Origin: Taeniopygia guttata
Taxonomy: Eukaryota > Chordata > Aves > Passeriformes > Estrildidae
NCBI RefSeq assembly: GCF_048771995.1
Contig: NC_133028.1
Coordinates: 625,001-689,000, forward strand
Length of the DNA: 64,000 nt
Direction of reading: 5' to 3'
Below, piece after piece: positions 1-11,300 of the stretch (position 1 is the first letter of the stretch; each line of letters opens with the position of its first letter). The notes below the pieces were generated by a model that saw nothing but the letters and a program-made list of their open reading frames with translations, did not search any database and was not told the DNA's origin. A program made the position numbers and the translations under genes.

Positions 1-136
1 GGGAATGGCCCATCCTGGAGCCCAGGGCCCTGCTGGGCTGCAGCCCGTGCCCACACTGGCACCTCTGGGGGTGCAGAGCCGGCCCAGGGTGGCACCGCTG
101 CTGCCGGGGCCACGGTGTGTCCCCGTGTTGTTGCAG

Positions 137-3051
137 GAGCTCCACGGACCCCGTGGGCCATGAGGTGATCTGGGCCCTTGGAGCAGGCTGCAGGGACATC
201 ATCTCCCTGCAGGTCGCCCCTCTGCATCCCTGGTAAGGCCTGGGGCAGAATGGGCTGGGTGGGGAGGGACCCTCCATCCCGCCCAGTGCCACCCTGCCCT
301 GGCAGGGACCCCTCCCCTGTCCCCGTGCTCCCAGCCCGGGCCGGGGGGTGGGAGGGCTCCCGGGGGTGGGAGGGCTCCCCGGGGTGGGAGGGCTCCCAGG
401 GGTGCCAGGGGCCGAGCACTGTGCCACCCCAGCCGTTGTCCCTCGTGTCCCCAGCCAGCAGCCGACGCGCTTCAGCAACCGCTGCCTGCAGATGATCGGG
501 CGCTGCTGGCCCCACCTGCGGGCGCTCGGCGTGGGGGGCGCCGGCTGCGGCGTGCAGGGCCTGGCCTCGCTAGGTAGGCACTGCCCGGCTCACACAGCGG
601 GGCCCGGGGCTTGGGAAGGGTCCCTGGGGCCACCAACCCGCCCTGTGCCCAATGCCCACTGTGTCACCAGCCCAGCACTCGGGATCACGGGTCACTGGGC
701 TTGGGAAGGGTCCCTGGGGTCACCAACCCGCCCTGTGTCCCACCTTGTCCCAGCCCAGCACTCAGGATCACGGGTCACAGAACGGGTCACTGGGCTTGGA
801 AACAATCCCTGGGGTCACCAACCCACCCTGTGTCCAATGCCCATTGTGTCACCAGCCCGGCACTCGGGATCACGGGTCACAGAAGGGGTCACTGGCCTTG
901 GGAAGGGTCCCTGGGGTCACCAACCTGCCATGTGTCCCACCTTGTCCCAGCCCAGCCCTCGGGATCACGGGTCACAGAACGGGTCAGTGGGCATGGAAAA
1001 GGTCTCTGGGACTGCCAAGCCCACCGTGTGCCCAATCCCCCCGTGTCACCAGCCCAGGGGCACTGAGTGCCACCTCCAGGCATTGCCTGGACGCCTCCGG
1101 GGGTGGGGACTCCGACCCTCCCCGGGAGGGGGGACGAGGAGAGGGCCCTGCTGCGGGCAGGGAGGTGCTCCTGGGGGTTTCCTGGAGAAGCCCACCCAGC
1201 CGAGCTCCATGGTGCTCTCCCGGTCCCTTCCCGGGGCGCTGAGGGCTCTGTCCCCGCAGCCCGGAACTGCATGAGGCTGCAGGTGCTGGAGCTGGACCAT
1301 GTGGCCGAGATCAACCAGGAGGTGGCTGCCGAGGTGTGCCGGGAGGGGCTCAAGGGGCTGGAGATGCTGGTGCTGACGTCCACCCCGGTCACCCCCAAAG
1401 CCCTGCTGCACTTCAACAGTGAGTAGCGGTGCCACGGGCACCCAGACCCACGGGGCACGGCGCCCTGCCAGCCCCAGCCACGGGGCTCTCTGGGGGAACA
1501 GGGACCCACATCCCCCACCAGGGATGGGCCAAGGAGCTGATTGTGCCTTGGGCCACAGGCAGGACGAGACACTCCCCCCACGGTCCCTGGGGTAACCGAG
1601 GCCTCGGTGTGTGACACCCCCGAGGGTTGTGACACCCCTGAGGGTTGTGACACCCCCGAGGGTTGGGCACCCCTGAAGGTTGAGGCACCCCTGAGGGTTG
1701 GGCACCCTGAGGGTTGGGGCACACCTGAGGGTTGGGCACACCTGAGGGTTGGGCACCCCGAGGGTTGAGGCACACCTGAGGGTTGGGCACCCCTGAGGGT
1801 TGGGCACACCTGAGGATTGGGCACACCTGAGCCTGGGTCACACCCTCAGCTGAAGCCACTGGCCAAGGCAGGAGGTCCACAGCCCCAGGAGAGCCTGTCC
1901 TGGTGGTCAGAGCTCGGGTGACTGTGCTGGAGCTGCTGGGAGCCCAGCCTGTGGATGGCAGGGTCCCGAGGCAGTGGGGGACACCAGTTTGGGACAGGGC
2001 AGCCAGCGCCGTGTCACAGCCTGTACTGCTCCCTGCAGAGACCCTGGCCAGGCCTCCTCATCTCCAGGGTGAGGAGTCCCCAGGCACAGGGGCCTTGAGG
2101 GGCACAGGGTGGGTCTGGGGTCCCTGCTGGCCGGGGGGAGCTGTCCCCAGGTGCTGTCTGTGCCCCCAGGTGTGTGCCGGAACCTGAAGTCCATCGTGGT
2201 GCAGGTGGGCATTGTGGACTACTTCAAGGAGCCCCACAGCCCCGAGGCCAGGAAGATGTTTGAAGAAATGGTGAACAAACTCCAGGTGAAGGCCCCCAGT
2301 GGCAGCTCACACCAGTGCCCCCAGCTCTGTGTCCTTGCCGTGGCAGGGGTCAGAAGTGTCCCCTCTCCCTCCCTTGCTGCTTTTCGTCCCCAGCAGGGAC
2401 TGGGGATGCAGTTCCCCCTCTCCCTTCCTCACCCTGTGTCCTTCCCAAGGCAGGGATTGGAGATACCCCCCATCCTTCCCGTGCCCTGCCAGAGATTCCC
2501 TTCTCCCTTCCTCATCCCGAGGCAGGGATTTGAGGTGTCCCTGCTCTTCCTCCCTTCCCCTGTGTCCTTCCCAAGGCAGGATTTGAGATGTGCCTTGTGT
2601 TTCCCATTCCCTGTGCCTCCCTCACCCCTGGCAGGATTTGGGGCATTTCCCCCTTTCCTTCTCTCATTTGGGGCATTCCCCCTCTCCTCCCCAGCCCTGG
2701 CAGGATTTGGGGCATCCCCCTCTCCCCACGGAGCAGTGGCACCGTGGCTCCCCCAGCCCTGGCAGGATTTGGGGCATTCCCCCTCTCCCTCCCCAGCCCT
2801 GCAGGATTTGGGGCATCCCCCTCTCCTCCCCAGCCCTGGCAGGGTTTGGGGTATCCCCCTCTCCCTCCCCACGGAGCAGTGGCACCGTGGCTCCCCCAGC
2901 CCTGGCAGGATTTGGGGTATCCCCCTCTCCCTCCCCACGGAGCAGTGGCACCGTGGCTCCCCCAGCCCCCTGTCTGCTCCTCTTGCAGGCCCTGAGGAAG
3001 AGACCCGGCTTCTCCAAGATCCTGCACATCAAGGTGGAAGGAGGCTGTTAG
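137..3051 (+). CDS. FBXO41: F-box only protein 41, C-terminal part (last five coding exons)
   Basis: Coding exons at 137-232, 455-573, 1260-1418, 2170-2285 and 2989-3051 (stop TAG 3049-3051), all with AG/GT borders and matching phases. Together they encode about 183 residues, beginning inside a codon that continues from an exon left of the window. The peptide contains 'SSTDPVGHEVIWALGAG', 'RFSNRCLQMIGRCWPHL', 'LEMLVLTSTPVTPKALL' and ends 'SKILHIKVEGGC', which I recognise as the leucine-rich-repeat-like C-terminus of FBXO41, a neuron-enriched substrate receptor of SCF ubiquitin ligases. The F-box itself lies upstream, outside the window. Three of the four introns present carry minisatellites. 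The gene is convergent with CCT7, as in mammals. Partial at its 5' side; no damage is seen in the part present. Confidence 0.93.
605..1068. repeat. minisatellite in FBXO41 intron, ~90-100 bp unit, five copies
   Basis: Five head-to-tail copies start near 608, 698, 792, 894 and 988. Each opens with a 'GGGCTTGGGAAGGGTCCCTG'-like block and ends near 'GATCACGGGTCAC'. Copies 1, 3 and 5 share a 'CCCAATGCCC'-type middle and copies 2 and 4 a 'CCCACCTTGTCCCAG' middle, so the array has a two-unit higher-order pattern. Confidence 0.9.
1606..1832. repeat. minisatellite, ~17-19 bp unit (GAGGGTTGGGCACCCCT)
   Basis: About twelve imperfect copies of a 'CCTGAGGGTTGGGCAC' unit lie in the third FBXO41 intron of the window. 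Early copies read 'GAGGGTTGTGACACC', showing internal divergence. Confidence 0.9.
2340..2970. repeat. pyrimidine-rich minisatellite in the last FBXO41 intron
   Basis: Units built on 'GGCAGGATTTGGGGCAT' followed by 'CCCCCTCTCC' and 'CCCAGCCCT' recur with a period near 40 bp. Three units also include an inserted 'GGAGCAGTGGCACCGTGG' block. The array ends about 20 bp before the real 3' splice site at 2988/2989, so its many CCCAG triplets lie close to a genuine acceptor. Confidence 0.85.
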
Positions 3052-6000
3052 CCCTCCAGGGACCCCACAGCACAGCCCGCGGCCCCGGGCACCAAACCCG
3101 GGGTGGGGACCCCCGGCTGGAGCCCCAAACCCTCGCGGGCCCTTGGGACCGGCGGCCGGGGCCAGAAGGTGCTATCAAGGACAATTTTGGGCTGCCCCGA
3201 GAGCCAAGAGCTCTTTCCCAGGAGGGAAGACGGCTTTGAAGGCCAAGGATGCGTGTTTGGGGTCCCACTGAACTCTCTTTGGGGGCTCTGGCGCTGGAGG
3301 ATGGCTCAGCCCATCTCGGGCTCTTGGCTGGGCTCGGCCCCGCAGCCCCGGCCTGTCCGTGGGGTGGGGAGGGGCTGCTCCTCCCCCAGCATTCCCACAG
3401 GGTTTCTGCTCCTTTTTATTTGGGATTTGGCAGAGGGGCACCCAAAGCCGGGGAAGCAGTCCCAGAAACCAGCACACCACAGCACAAGGAGCAGAGCTGC
3501 ACCTCGGGGCTCGGGGAGCACAGGAGAGATGGGCGCTCTCCCAGAGGTCTCCAGCCTCGCTCCCTCTCCACCAAAACCCTCCTGCCAAGGCAATAAACCA
3601 GCTGCAAAATCCTCATCCACCAGGAAAGGGGTCACCACCCTGTCCCCACCATCCACGCCCGGACTCCATCTGGGCTCAGATGTCCCGTGTGGAGAGAGAG
3701 ACTCTCATGGGACACCCACGTTTGCCTTCCCGAGCAGCCTGAAGGAGAACCCTGGCCAGATTGTCCTGAAATTATCCTGATTATCCTGGCAAAAGCACCA
3801 ACCAACAGCCCTGGCTGACCCTTATCTACAGCCACCATTTTCTAAATCTGATTTTTCTTCTGAGTGTCCTCAGCCTGCAAGGACATCCTCATCCCCAGAA
3901 CATCCTTCTTCCATGGGAACAGGCTTTGGAAAGGCATCCAGCAGGGTCAAGCATCTCCATCCTGCACCCTGGGGAGAAGGTACCAGGAGGTGGCCCTGGC
4001 ACTGGGGACACCCATCAGAGCACTGCCAGCAGTGGGGACACCCCAGCCTTACCCACAGCCCCAGCCCCGTGTTTGGGATCCCTTGGACGGGGCTGAGCGG
4101 AGAGGAAGCGACTGGGAAAGTGGATTTGGGGCTTTCCCCTCTTCTCTGGCCCAGCGCTGGAGGTTTTGGTGCCTGGTGGCCAGCGTGGCTGTGCGGGGAC
4201 ACCTCGCAGAGCCCGTCCCCACGTGGAGCGTCCCCCGGGCGGGACCGGGCTGCAGATCCAGCACCACGTCCCTCACCCCGGCACGAGAGCTGCTGCCCTC
4301 AGCTGGGGCTGCCACACAGCCCGTGGGGTCCCCGGAGCAGGGAAAATCACCCCCAAATGGCCGAGGCTGGTGTGGCTCTGGAGGCAGCTCCCAAACTCCA
4401 ACCCCACCTGGAGACCCTTCAGCCACCCTTCATCCCACCTGCGCTGTCTGCTCTGAAACAGGGGCAGGGTTTTGCGCCACAGCCCCCGTGGGAAGCAGCC
4501 CTGCTCCCCCTCCATGCAGCTTTCCAGGAGAAGGCTGGTCCTGAATGCACAAAATGAGAGTGAAAACGCCTGCCAGAAACTCCTGCACCCCACGGATGAA
4601 CCCCAGCAGCGGGACCAGCTCCCTGCCGTGCCCAGCGCGGGTTTACCTCCACCCCGAGCAGCCTGGCACACTCCCAGTCCAGGGCCAAGAGCAGCAAGGG
4701 ATGCCTCGAGCAGCAAAAGCCACCCAGCAGAGCTGCCGGGTCCCCGGGGACCATCCGGCCCCGAGCAGGAGCGTGGCCCGGTGCAGATGGCACCACCTCC
4801 GTGCCGGGACCTGCGAAATTCCCTTAAAAACAAAAACAAAGTACGTATTTATTTCTATAAACAGAAGAAGGAAAAAGAAACAAGAGATTTTAAAGGAAAA
4901 TTATATACTCAGCATGTTTGTACACTCTGTGCTTAAAGACTCTGGTGGCCCAGGCCTGGAGGTGGCTGCTCTGGGTGTGCCGGTGCCTGGAGCCTCTCCC
5001 GGCTCCTGGAGCCTCTCCTGGGCCGTGGGGAAGGTGAGGATGAGGTGATGGAAAGGGGGGAGGTGTGAGGACTCTCAGAGGGTCAGTGCTGCGTGTGTGG
5101 TGGGTGTGTGGTGGCGTTGGTGACTCTGTGACATCCCCACCCCTGTGCTGCCCCCGGGGCTTTGGAAGTCACGGCAGGACCCTCACCTGGACTCTGCTTT
5201 GGTGCATCCCCAAGACCAGATCAAACTGTCACCTCTCCTTGGGGCATTCCCGAAAATCCCAGCTCAGCAAAGCCACTTTTTACAAAAATCCTCGGATGAC
5301 ACAAGACCTTCAGCGGGTTCAAGGATTAGAAGATGGAAAGTGGGGGTTTCTCCCTGTCTGGCTTGGGCTTGAATGGATCCCTTCCTCATCCTCCTCCTCC
5401 TCGGCTGGGGATGAAAGCAGCTGGCACAGTGACAGGAGTGCTGGGAAGGAGGGCTCTCCTGGTGGCTCCTAATTGCCCAGCTTGTTAACGAGCTCATTAA
5501 GGGCTCTGAAATGTCAGAAGGATGCTGCCCCTGCTGCTTTCTCTGCCCTGTCCGCAGGAGTGTGGCCGCATAAGGATCCATCCCCACAGGAGCTCCGGCC
5601 AGGCTGTCCCTGGCTCAGCCCCATTTCCTCTGAAGTGATGGGAATGCCCACAAATCCCGAATTTCCTGGGAAAGCCTTCAAACCACATAGCAAGTTCAGC
5701 TCAGCCCCTGAGGAGAAGTGCCAGAGGGGCTCTGCGATGACAATCCCAGAAAACTGCACGGATCCGAGAGAGGACTGGGGTCACAGCGATGGCCAGAGCT
5801 GGCCGGGCGGGATGGATGGTGGTTCTGAGCCTGGCTCCTGCAGGACCGCTTCTGGGGAGATTTATTCATTTTCTACGGCATTTTCCCAAAGTTTCCCCGT
5901 GGCCGACACTGCCAGCATTCCCCTTCACCCGAGTTCGGGCGCTGGTCAGGGATTCCGAGAGGAACATCACCAAAGGCAGCTCGGGGGCCAAAGCCATCCC

Positions 6001-7335
6001 AAATCCTGTTTGTGTGTCTCCCTCGTGTTGGATTTCCCTCGTTCCATCACTCCAAGCCGCAGGAGCTCTGGGGATCAGGGGGATCCCTCTGCCTTATCCC
6101 TCTGCCTTGGGGCTCCAGGTGTCAGGGACTGAGGGAAAAGGGACACCCAGGCTGGCTCTGCCCCACCAGGATTTTAAACCTCTTTGTCCCTCTTCTTGCC
6201 GTGTGTCCTGGTCCCTGCTGCCACCAAGGGCAGGGCCATGTCTCAAAAAGAGCCTGGATTTAGGGAAAACAGAACAAAAACCAACCCAGGAGAAGTGTTG
6301 GTAATGGCTCCTGAAGTGGTTAACATGTTTTCCTTCAGCTTTTAGGGGAGGCCCCAGCCCAGGAGCTGGAGCATTGTTCAGCCTCATTTTGGGGTGAGAA
6401 ACAGCAGGTTTGGGTGGAGCAAAAGCATTTGGGAATTGGTGCCAAATGAGGAAGTGCTTGAAAAGGTAAAGATCCCAGGGAGATTTTGGGAAGCAGAGGT
6501 GGTTTGTTGTGACCGAAGCATTGCAGGGTGTTGTGAGGTGGTGATGGACCTTCCCCATCAGTGGGAGGCAAAATAATCCCTGGGGAGGGTGGGAGAGCAC
6601 TGAGGAAAAGCTGCTGCAGCAGCGAGGAGGGAAAACTGCCCAAAAGCAAGGGAAAAAAAAGGATTTTCTAATGCAGCCTCGGGATTGAGCCCTGTGGAGG
6701 GCAACGAGGCAGGTTGGGGCCGGGGACAAGTGGGTGCAATGGTGTGGGGCAGTTTTTGGGATGCAAAGAGGTAATGCACAGTTGCTTCGAGATAATCAGA
6801 GGAGATAATCAGTGCAGAGAACAGAGATATATAAATCAGGAACTGGAATCATTCCCTACAGCCCTGGATGGCAGCGGTGTACAGCGACCTCCCCTCCCCC
6901 GAAGTTCCCGTGGCCTCCCAAGTTATTTTTTTAACTCTCTATAAATTTAGGTCTATTTTAGTCTTTCTGCAGCGATGTGCCAGTGTCTGGAGAACCAAAC
7001 GTCCCTTTCTGCCCCCACCCCGTGGTCCCTGGATGCTAAACCGGGCCTTGGTGCGAGAGCTGCCGGAGCAGTTCCTGAGGGGAGCGCTGGGATGGGGCAG
7101 GGCAGGAGCCGGGGCTCGGGGGCTCGGGGCAGGAGCCGGGCTTGGGGCAGGAGCCCGTGGGTTTAGCACTTTGGTTGGAACTCTCACCTGTAGACGCACT
7201 TTGATGTTGTTGCTTTGAAACTTTGGCAAGTGTAAACCATGTGTATTTAAAGAATTACAGAGAAACGACCCCCAGCGAAGCGTGTAAAGAGCTATTTTAT
7301 GATTCAGTGTTGAATAAAGACTCTGGAGATGGAGC
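3052..7335 (+). other. FBXO41: FBXO41 3' untranslated region (inferred)
   Basis: No spliced coding sequence is seen between the FBXO41 stop and the poly(A) signal at 7313. The stretch is mostly unique sequence with AU-rich patches near 4805-4930, 6780-6960 and 7190-7320. A long 3'UTR is usual for this gene. An earlier AATAAA at about 3591 could give a short isoform. The extent is inferred from the poly(A) hexamer only. Confidence 0.6.
7313..7318 (+). terminator. poly(A) signal AATAAA, likely FBXO41
   Basis: AATAAA lies in the AU-rich segment 7190-7320 and is followed by a G/T-containing stretch near 7320-7345. It is the last good hexamer before the convergent CCT7 3' end. Confidence 0.6.
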
Positions 7336-7879
7336 TGGGTGTTCACTCTCCTGGGGAGCACACACCAGTGAGACCAGTTGCTGTTTGGGGTCTGCTGGAA
7401 GTGTCCTGACACCCTCTAACCCAAACCATCCCATGATCCTGTATTTCTTTTGCTGTCCTCCTCCTCACTTGTAACCAGACCCAAGTCTCCCCACGTTTTC
7501 CCAGCACCATTTTCCTGTCTGAGTCCTCCCAAATGCCTGGACCCATCCTTGGAGCCCCTTGGAGCTGTCAGGCAGCTGCTGCCCTGAACCTCCTTCCATG
7601 AAGCAAAATGGAAAGTGAAAATATCCCATTGAGCAGAAGCCAATTAAAATGTCACTGAGCAATATCCAAGAGTTTCAAGCACACACAGAGGTGCTCCATT
7701 CTAGAAGCACTCCTGGCACGTGCCTGGAGCCTGCCCTGCTCTGCAACACAGCACCTGCTTTGAAACGGGCCAAAAACCAGCCTGAAAGGCTCATTTTTAA
7801 CCCCAGGCCTGAGGCCTCCCCATGCAGAATGAAGCAGAGAACAGAGGACAAGCCCAATCTGCCACTGAGACAAACTGGT

Positions 7880-7885
7880 TTTATT
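7880..7885 (-). terminator. poly(A) signal AATAAA for CCT7 (minus strand)
   Basis: The plus strand reads TTTATT, so the minus strand reads AATAAA. It lies about 510 bp downstream of the CCT7 stop. The CCT7 3'UTR is therefore inferred to be about 7860-8393, and the two convergent 3' ends are about 500 bp apart. Confidence 0.6.
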
Positions 7886-7974
7886 GTGCTGGAGCCTGGC
7901 TTAAAACTGCCCAGCAGAACAAAACACAAACCAGTATAAATAGGCCCCAAAGACCTCCCTGCACTGGAGGAGGG

Positions 7975-8225
7975 AACGGTCTGGAGGAGGAAACACCCCC
8001 AGGGAGGGAAGGGTCCTGAGGAGGGAAGGGTCCTGAGGAGGGAAGGGTCTGGAGGACGAAACACTCCTGAGGAGAGAACGCTCCTGAGGAGGGAAGGCTC
8101 CCAAGGGAGGGAATGCTCCCAAGGGAGGGAAGGCTCCTGAGGAGGGAACGCTCCTGAGGAGGGAACGCTCCTGAGGAGGGAAGGCTCCCAAGGGAGGGAA
8201 GGCTCCTGAGGAGGAAAATTTCCCA
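7975..8225. repeat. minisatellite in CCT7 3'UTR, ~18 bp unit
   Basis: About twelve copies of a 'GAGGAGGGAAGGCTCCT' type unit (variants AACGCTCCT, AAGGGTCCT, CCCAAGGGA). It would be transcribed as a C/U-rich repeat in the CCT7 3'UTR. Confidence 0.85.
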
Positions 8226-8393
8226 GGGAGGGAATGCCCAGGCCAGGGAGGCAGCGCAGGGCAGCTCCAGGGCTGCAGCTGCCAGCAGCAGGAGCTGCCC
8301 GTGCCCGCGGCCAGCCCGGGGCTGCCGAGCCCGGGGAAGGGAAGGGAAGGGGAAGGAGCAGCCGGCGTTGCGGCGGTTTTACCGGGCGCTCGC

Positions 8394-11300
8394 TCAGTGG
8401 TTGTGGGGCCGGGCCCGGCCGCGGCCGCGGGGAGCGGCACCGGCGTCCACGGTGGAGCGCGGGTTGCGGATGGTCTCGTCCACGGACACGATGAGGCACG
8501 CGGCCTCCGAGGCGGCCGTCAGCGCGTTGATGCGCACCACGGCCGGCTCCCACACGCACGCCGAGAAATTGTCAGCTATGTCCTCGTTGGTCACGTCCAC
8601 ACCGTACCACATCCCGCCCTGGGGGACAGAGGGACAGGATCAGTGCCTCAGTGCCACATCCCGCCCTGGGGGACAGAGGGACAGGATCAGTGCCACATCC
8701 TGCCCTGAGGGACAGAGGGACAGGATCAGTGCCACATCCCGCCCTGAGCAACAGGATCAGTGCCACATCCCGCCCTGGGGGACAGAGGGACAGGATCAGT
8801 GCCACATCCTGCCCTGAGGGACAGAGGGACAGGATCAGTGCCACATCCTGCCCTGGGGGACAGAGGGACAGGATCAGTGCCACATCCTGCCCTGGGGGAC
8901 AGAGGGACAGGATCAGTGCCACATCCTGCCCTGAGGGACAGGATCAGTGCCACATCCCGCCCTGAGGGACAGGATCAGTGCCTCAGTGCCACATCCTGCC
9001 CTGAGGGACAGAGGGACAGGATCAGTGCCACATCCTGCTCTGGAGGACAATGGGACACACAAAGGGACAAAGGGATCAGCACCCCATCCCACCCTGTGAG
9101 GACAAAGGGGACAAAGGGGACAGGGATTGGTCAGGGGCTGTGTGGGACTTGGGGAAAGGCTGGGAGGGAAGGCCAGGCAAGGGGAAGGGAAAGGCTGGAG
9201 CCTCCCCCACATTCTGCTGTGAAGGAAAACACAAAAAATCCCAACTGAGCAGTCTCTGCTTTTAGCCACCAGTGCCAGTGGTGCCTCATGAAGAGGAGGC
9301 TTTTTCCAGTTTAGGATCACAGAGTCACTGAGGCTGGAAAAGCCCTCCCAGACCATCCAGTCCCAGCTGTGCCCCAGCCCAGAGCTCTGAGTGCCATCTC
9401 CAGCCCTTCCCTGGACACATCCAGGGATGGGGACTCCAAACCTCCTGGGGCAGCCCCTTCCATGAAGCTGCAGAAGCCTCCCAGGCCTGGCTCCCCTCTG
9501 CTGCTGCCCCACTGCTCATTTCGGGGCACTCCCCCCAGCCCCACCACCACAGCAGCAGGGTGAGATGTGCTGGGAGTGACAGAACCCAAGGGGCAACCTC
9601 CAAGCCCTGGAGCTGGGATCTCCACAAGACCAGCACTCAGGACCTTCAGCCTGCAGCTCCTGTGCAAAATGCTCAGCTCAGCCGCCTCCTGCACTCTGCC
9701 TCCCTTAATGTTTAACACAGCAGCTCCCTCCTGACAAATGATGCGTTTTTAAGGAGCAAATGAGAACGCCCAGCTCAGGAAGTCACCCGACAGCTGGGAC
9801 CAAAGGGAAAACAGCTCCTTTCCATTTATAGCAACCTGTGCCAGGCCCACAGCTGATGTGAAACGAACAGGGTGTTTAATCAAAGGGGACATGGCTCCAA
9901 CACGGACTGGGCTGAGCTGCCCCGGCTCTGACAGACTCCAGGAGGAAACTCGAGAGAGCAATCACACACATCCTCAGGGATGGCTGGTGTCTTAGGCTGA
10001 AAGCTGTACCTGGGGGTGTGTGTTCTATTCCAATCTGTCAGAGATGGGGCAGGTATCTTCTGTTCATTGGGCAGTTTTATTTATCTCTGCCACAGCCCAT
10101 CCTCCCTCCAGGAGATCTCTTCTGTTCATGGGCCATTAATTATTAATTATCTTCTGTCCATGGCCACTGAGTGTCCCTGAATGGCTGAGAAAATTCCATA
10201 ATCCCATGGGGAGATGCTCTGCCCAGGGGAGGAGCCAAACATTCCTACCTGGATACAATCTGACCTGGGAACCCCACTGCATTCCCAGAGGAGCAGCTTT
10301 CTCCCCACTGCATTCCCAGAGGAGCAGTTTTCTTCCCACTGCATTCCCAGAGGAGCAGCTTTCTTCCCCACTGCATTCCCAGAGGAGCAGCTTTCTTCCC
10401 CACTGCATTCCCAGAGGAGCCCAGGCCCATCTCCCCCAGCCCTGGAGCTCCAGAGGAAAACTCCCCCCTTGTGCAGGATCCTGCTCCAGCAGAAGCACAG
10501 CTGGCACTGCAGGAGGGCTGAGCCCCCCTGGGATGGGGCTGCTGCCACCTCCCTGACACACAGGGGACAGGGCTGCTCTGACTCTGGCAGGGGTTTGTTT
10601 GTACTATTGCATTGGTATTTTTCAATTTCCTAGTTAAGAACTGTTATTCCTGCTCCCACACCTTTGCCTGACAGCCCCCTAATTCCAAAACTATAATAAT
10701 TTGGAGAATTACAATAATTTTCCCTTTCAGGGGAGGCTCTGCCCTCCCCAGCACACACCTGGCCTCTCACACCAGAGCCCTGCCCTACCTGGGCGTGCTT
10801 GGCGCGCAGCTTGTTGAGGATGTTGGTGGCGTCGAAGCCGGCGTTGTCGCAGAGCTGCCGGGGGATGATCTCCAGGGCCTTGGCGTAGGCGCCGATCAGC
10901 AGCTGCTGCTTGCCCGGGATGGTGCGCGAGTAGTCCCGCAGGAACTTGGAGAGCTCCATCTCGATGGCCCCGCCGCCCGCCACCACCGAGTCGTTCTGCA
11001 GGGCCGGGCACAGCACGGGGCTCTGTCAGGGTCAGGGCGCCGCGGCACGGCACCCACGGCAACCCACGGGCCTGGCCACAGCAACCCACGGGCCTGGCCA
11101 CAGCAACCCACGGGCCTGGCTGGCCATGGCAACCCACGGCAACCCACAGCAACCCACGGCAGCCACGGGCCTGGATGGCCACGGCAACCCACAGCAACCC
11201 ACAGCAACCCACGGGCCTGGCTGGCCACAGCAACCCACAGGCCTGGCTGGCTACGGCAACCCACGGCAACCCACGGGCCTGGCCTGCCACAGCAACCCAT

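Noticed and set aside
8619-9100. Possible CRISPR-like array of direct repeats
   Set aside because: Units are contiguous without unique spacers, and the host is a vertebrate. It is a minisatellite derived from a splice junction.
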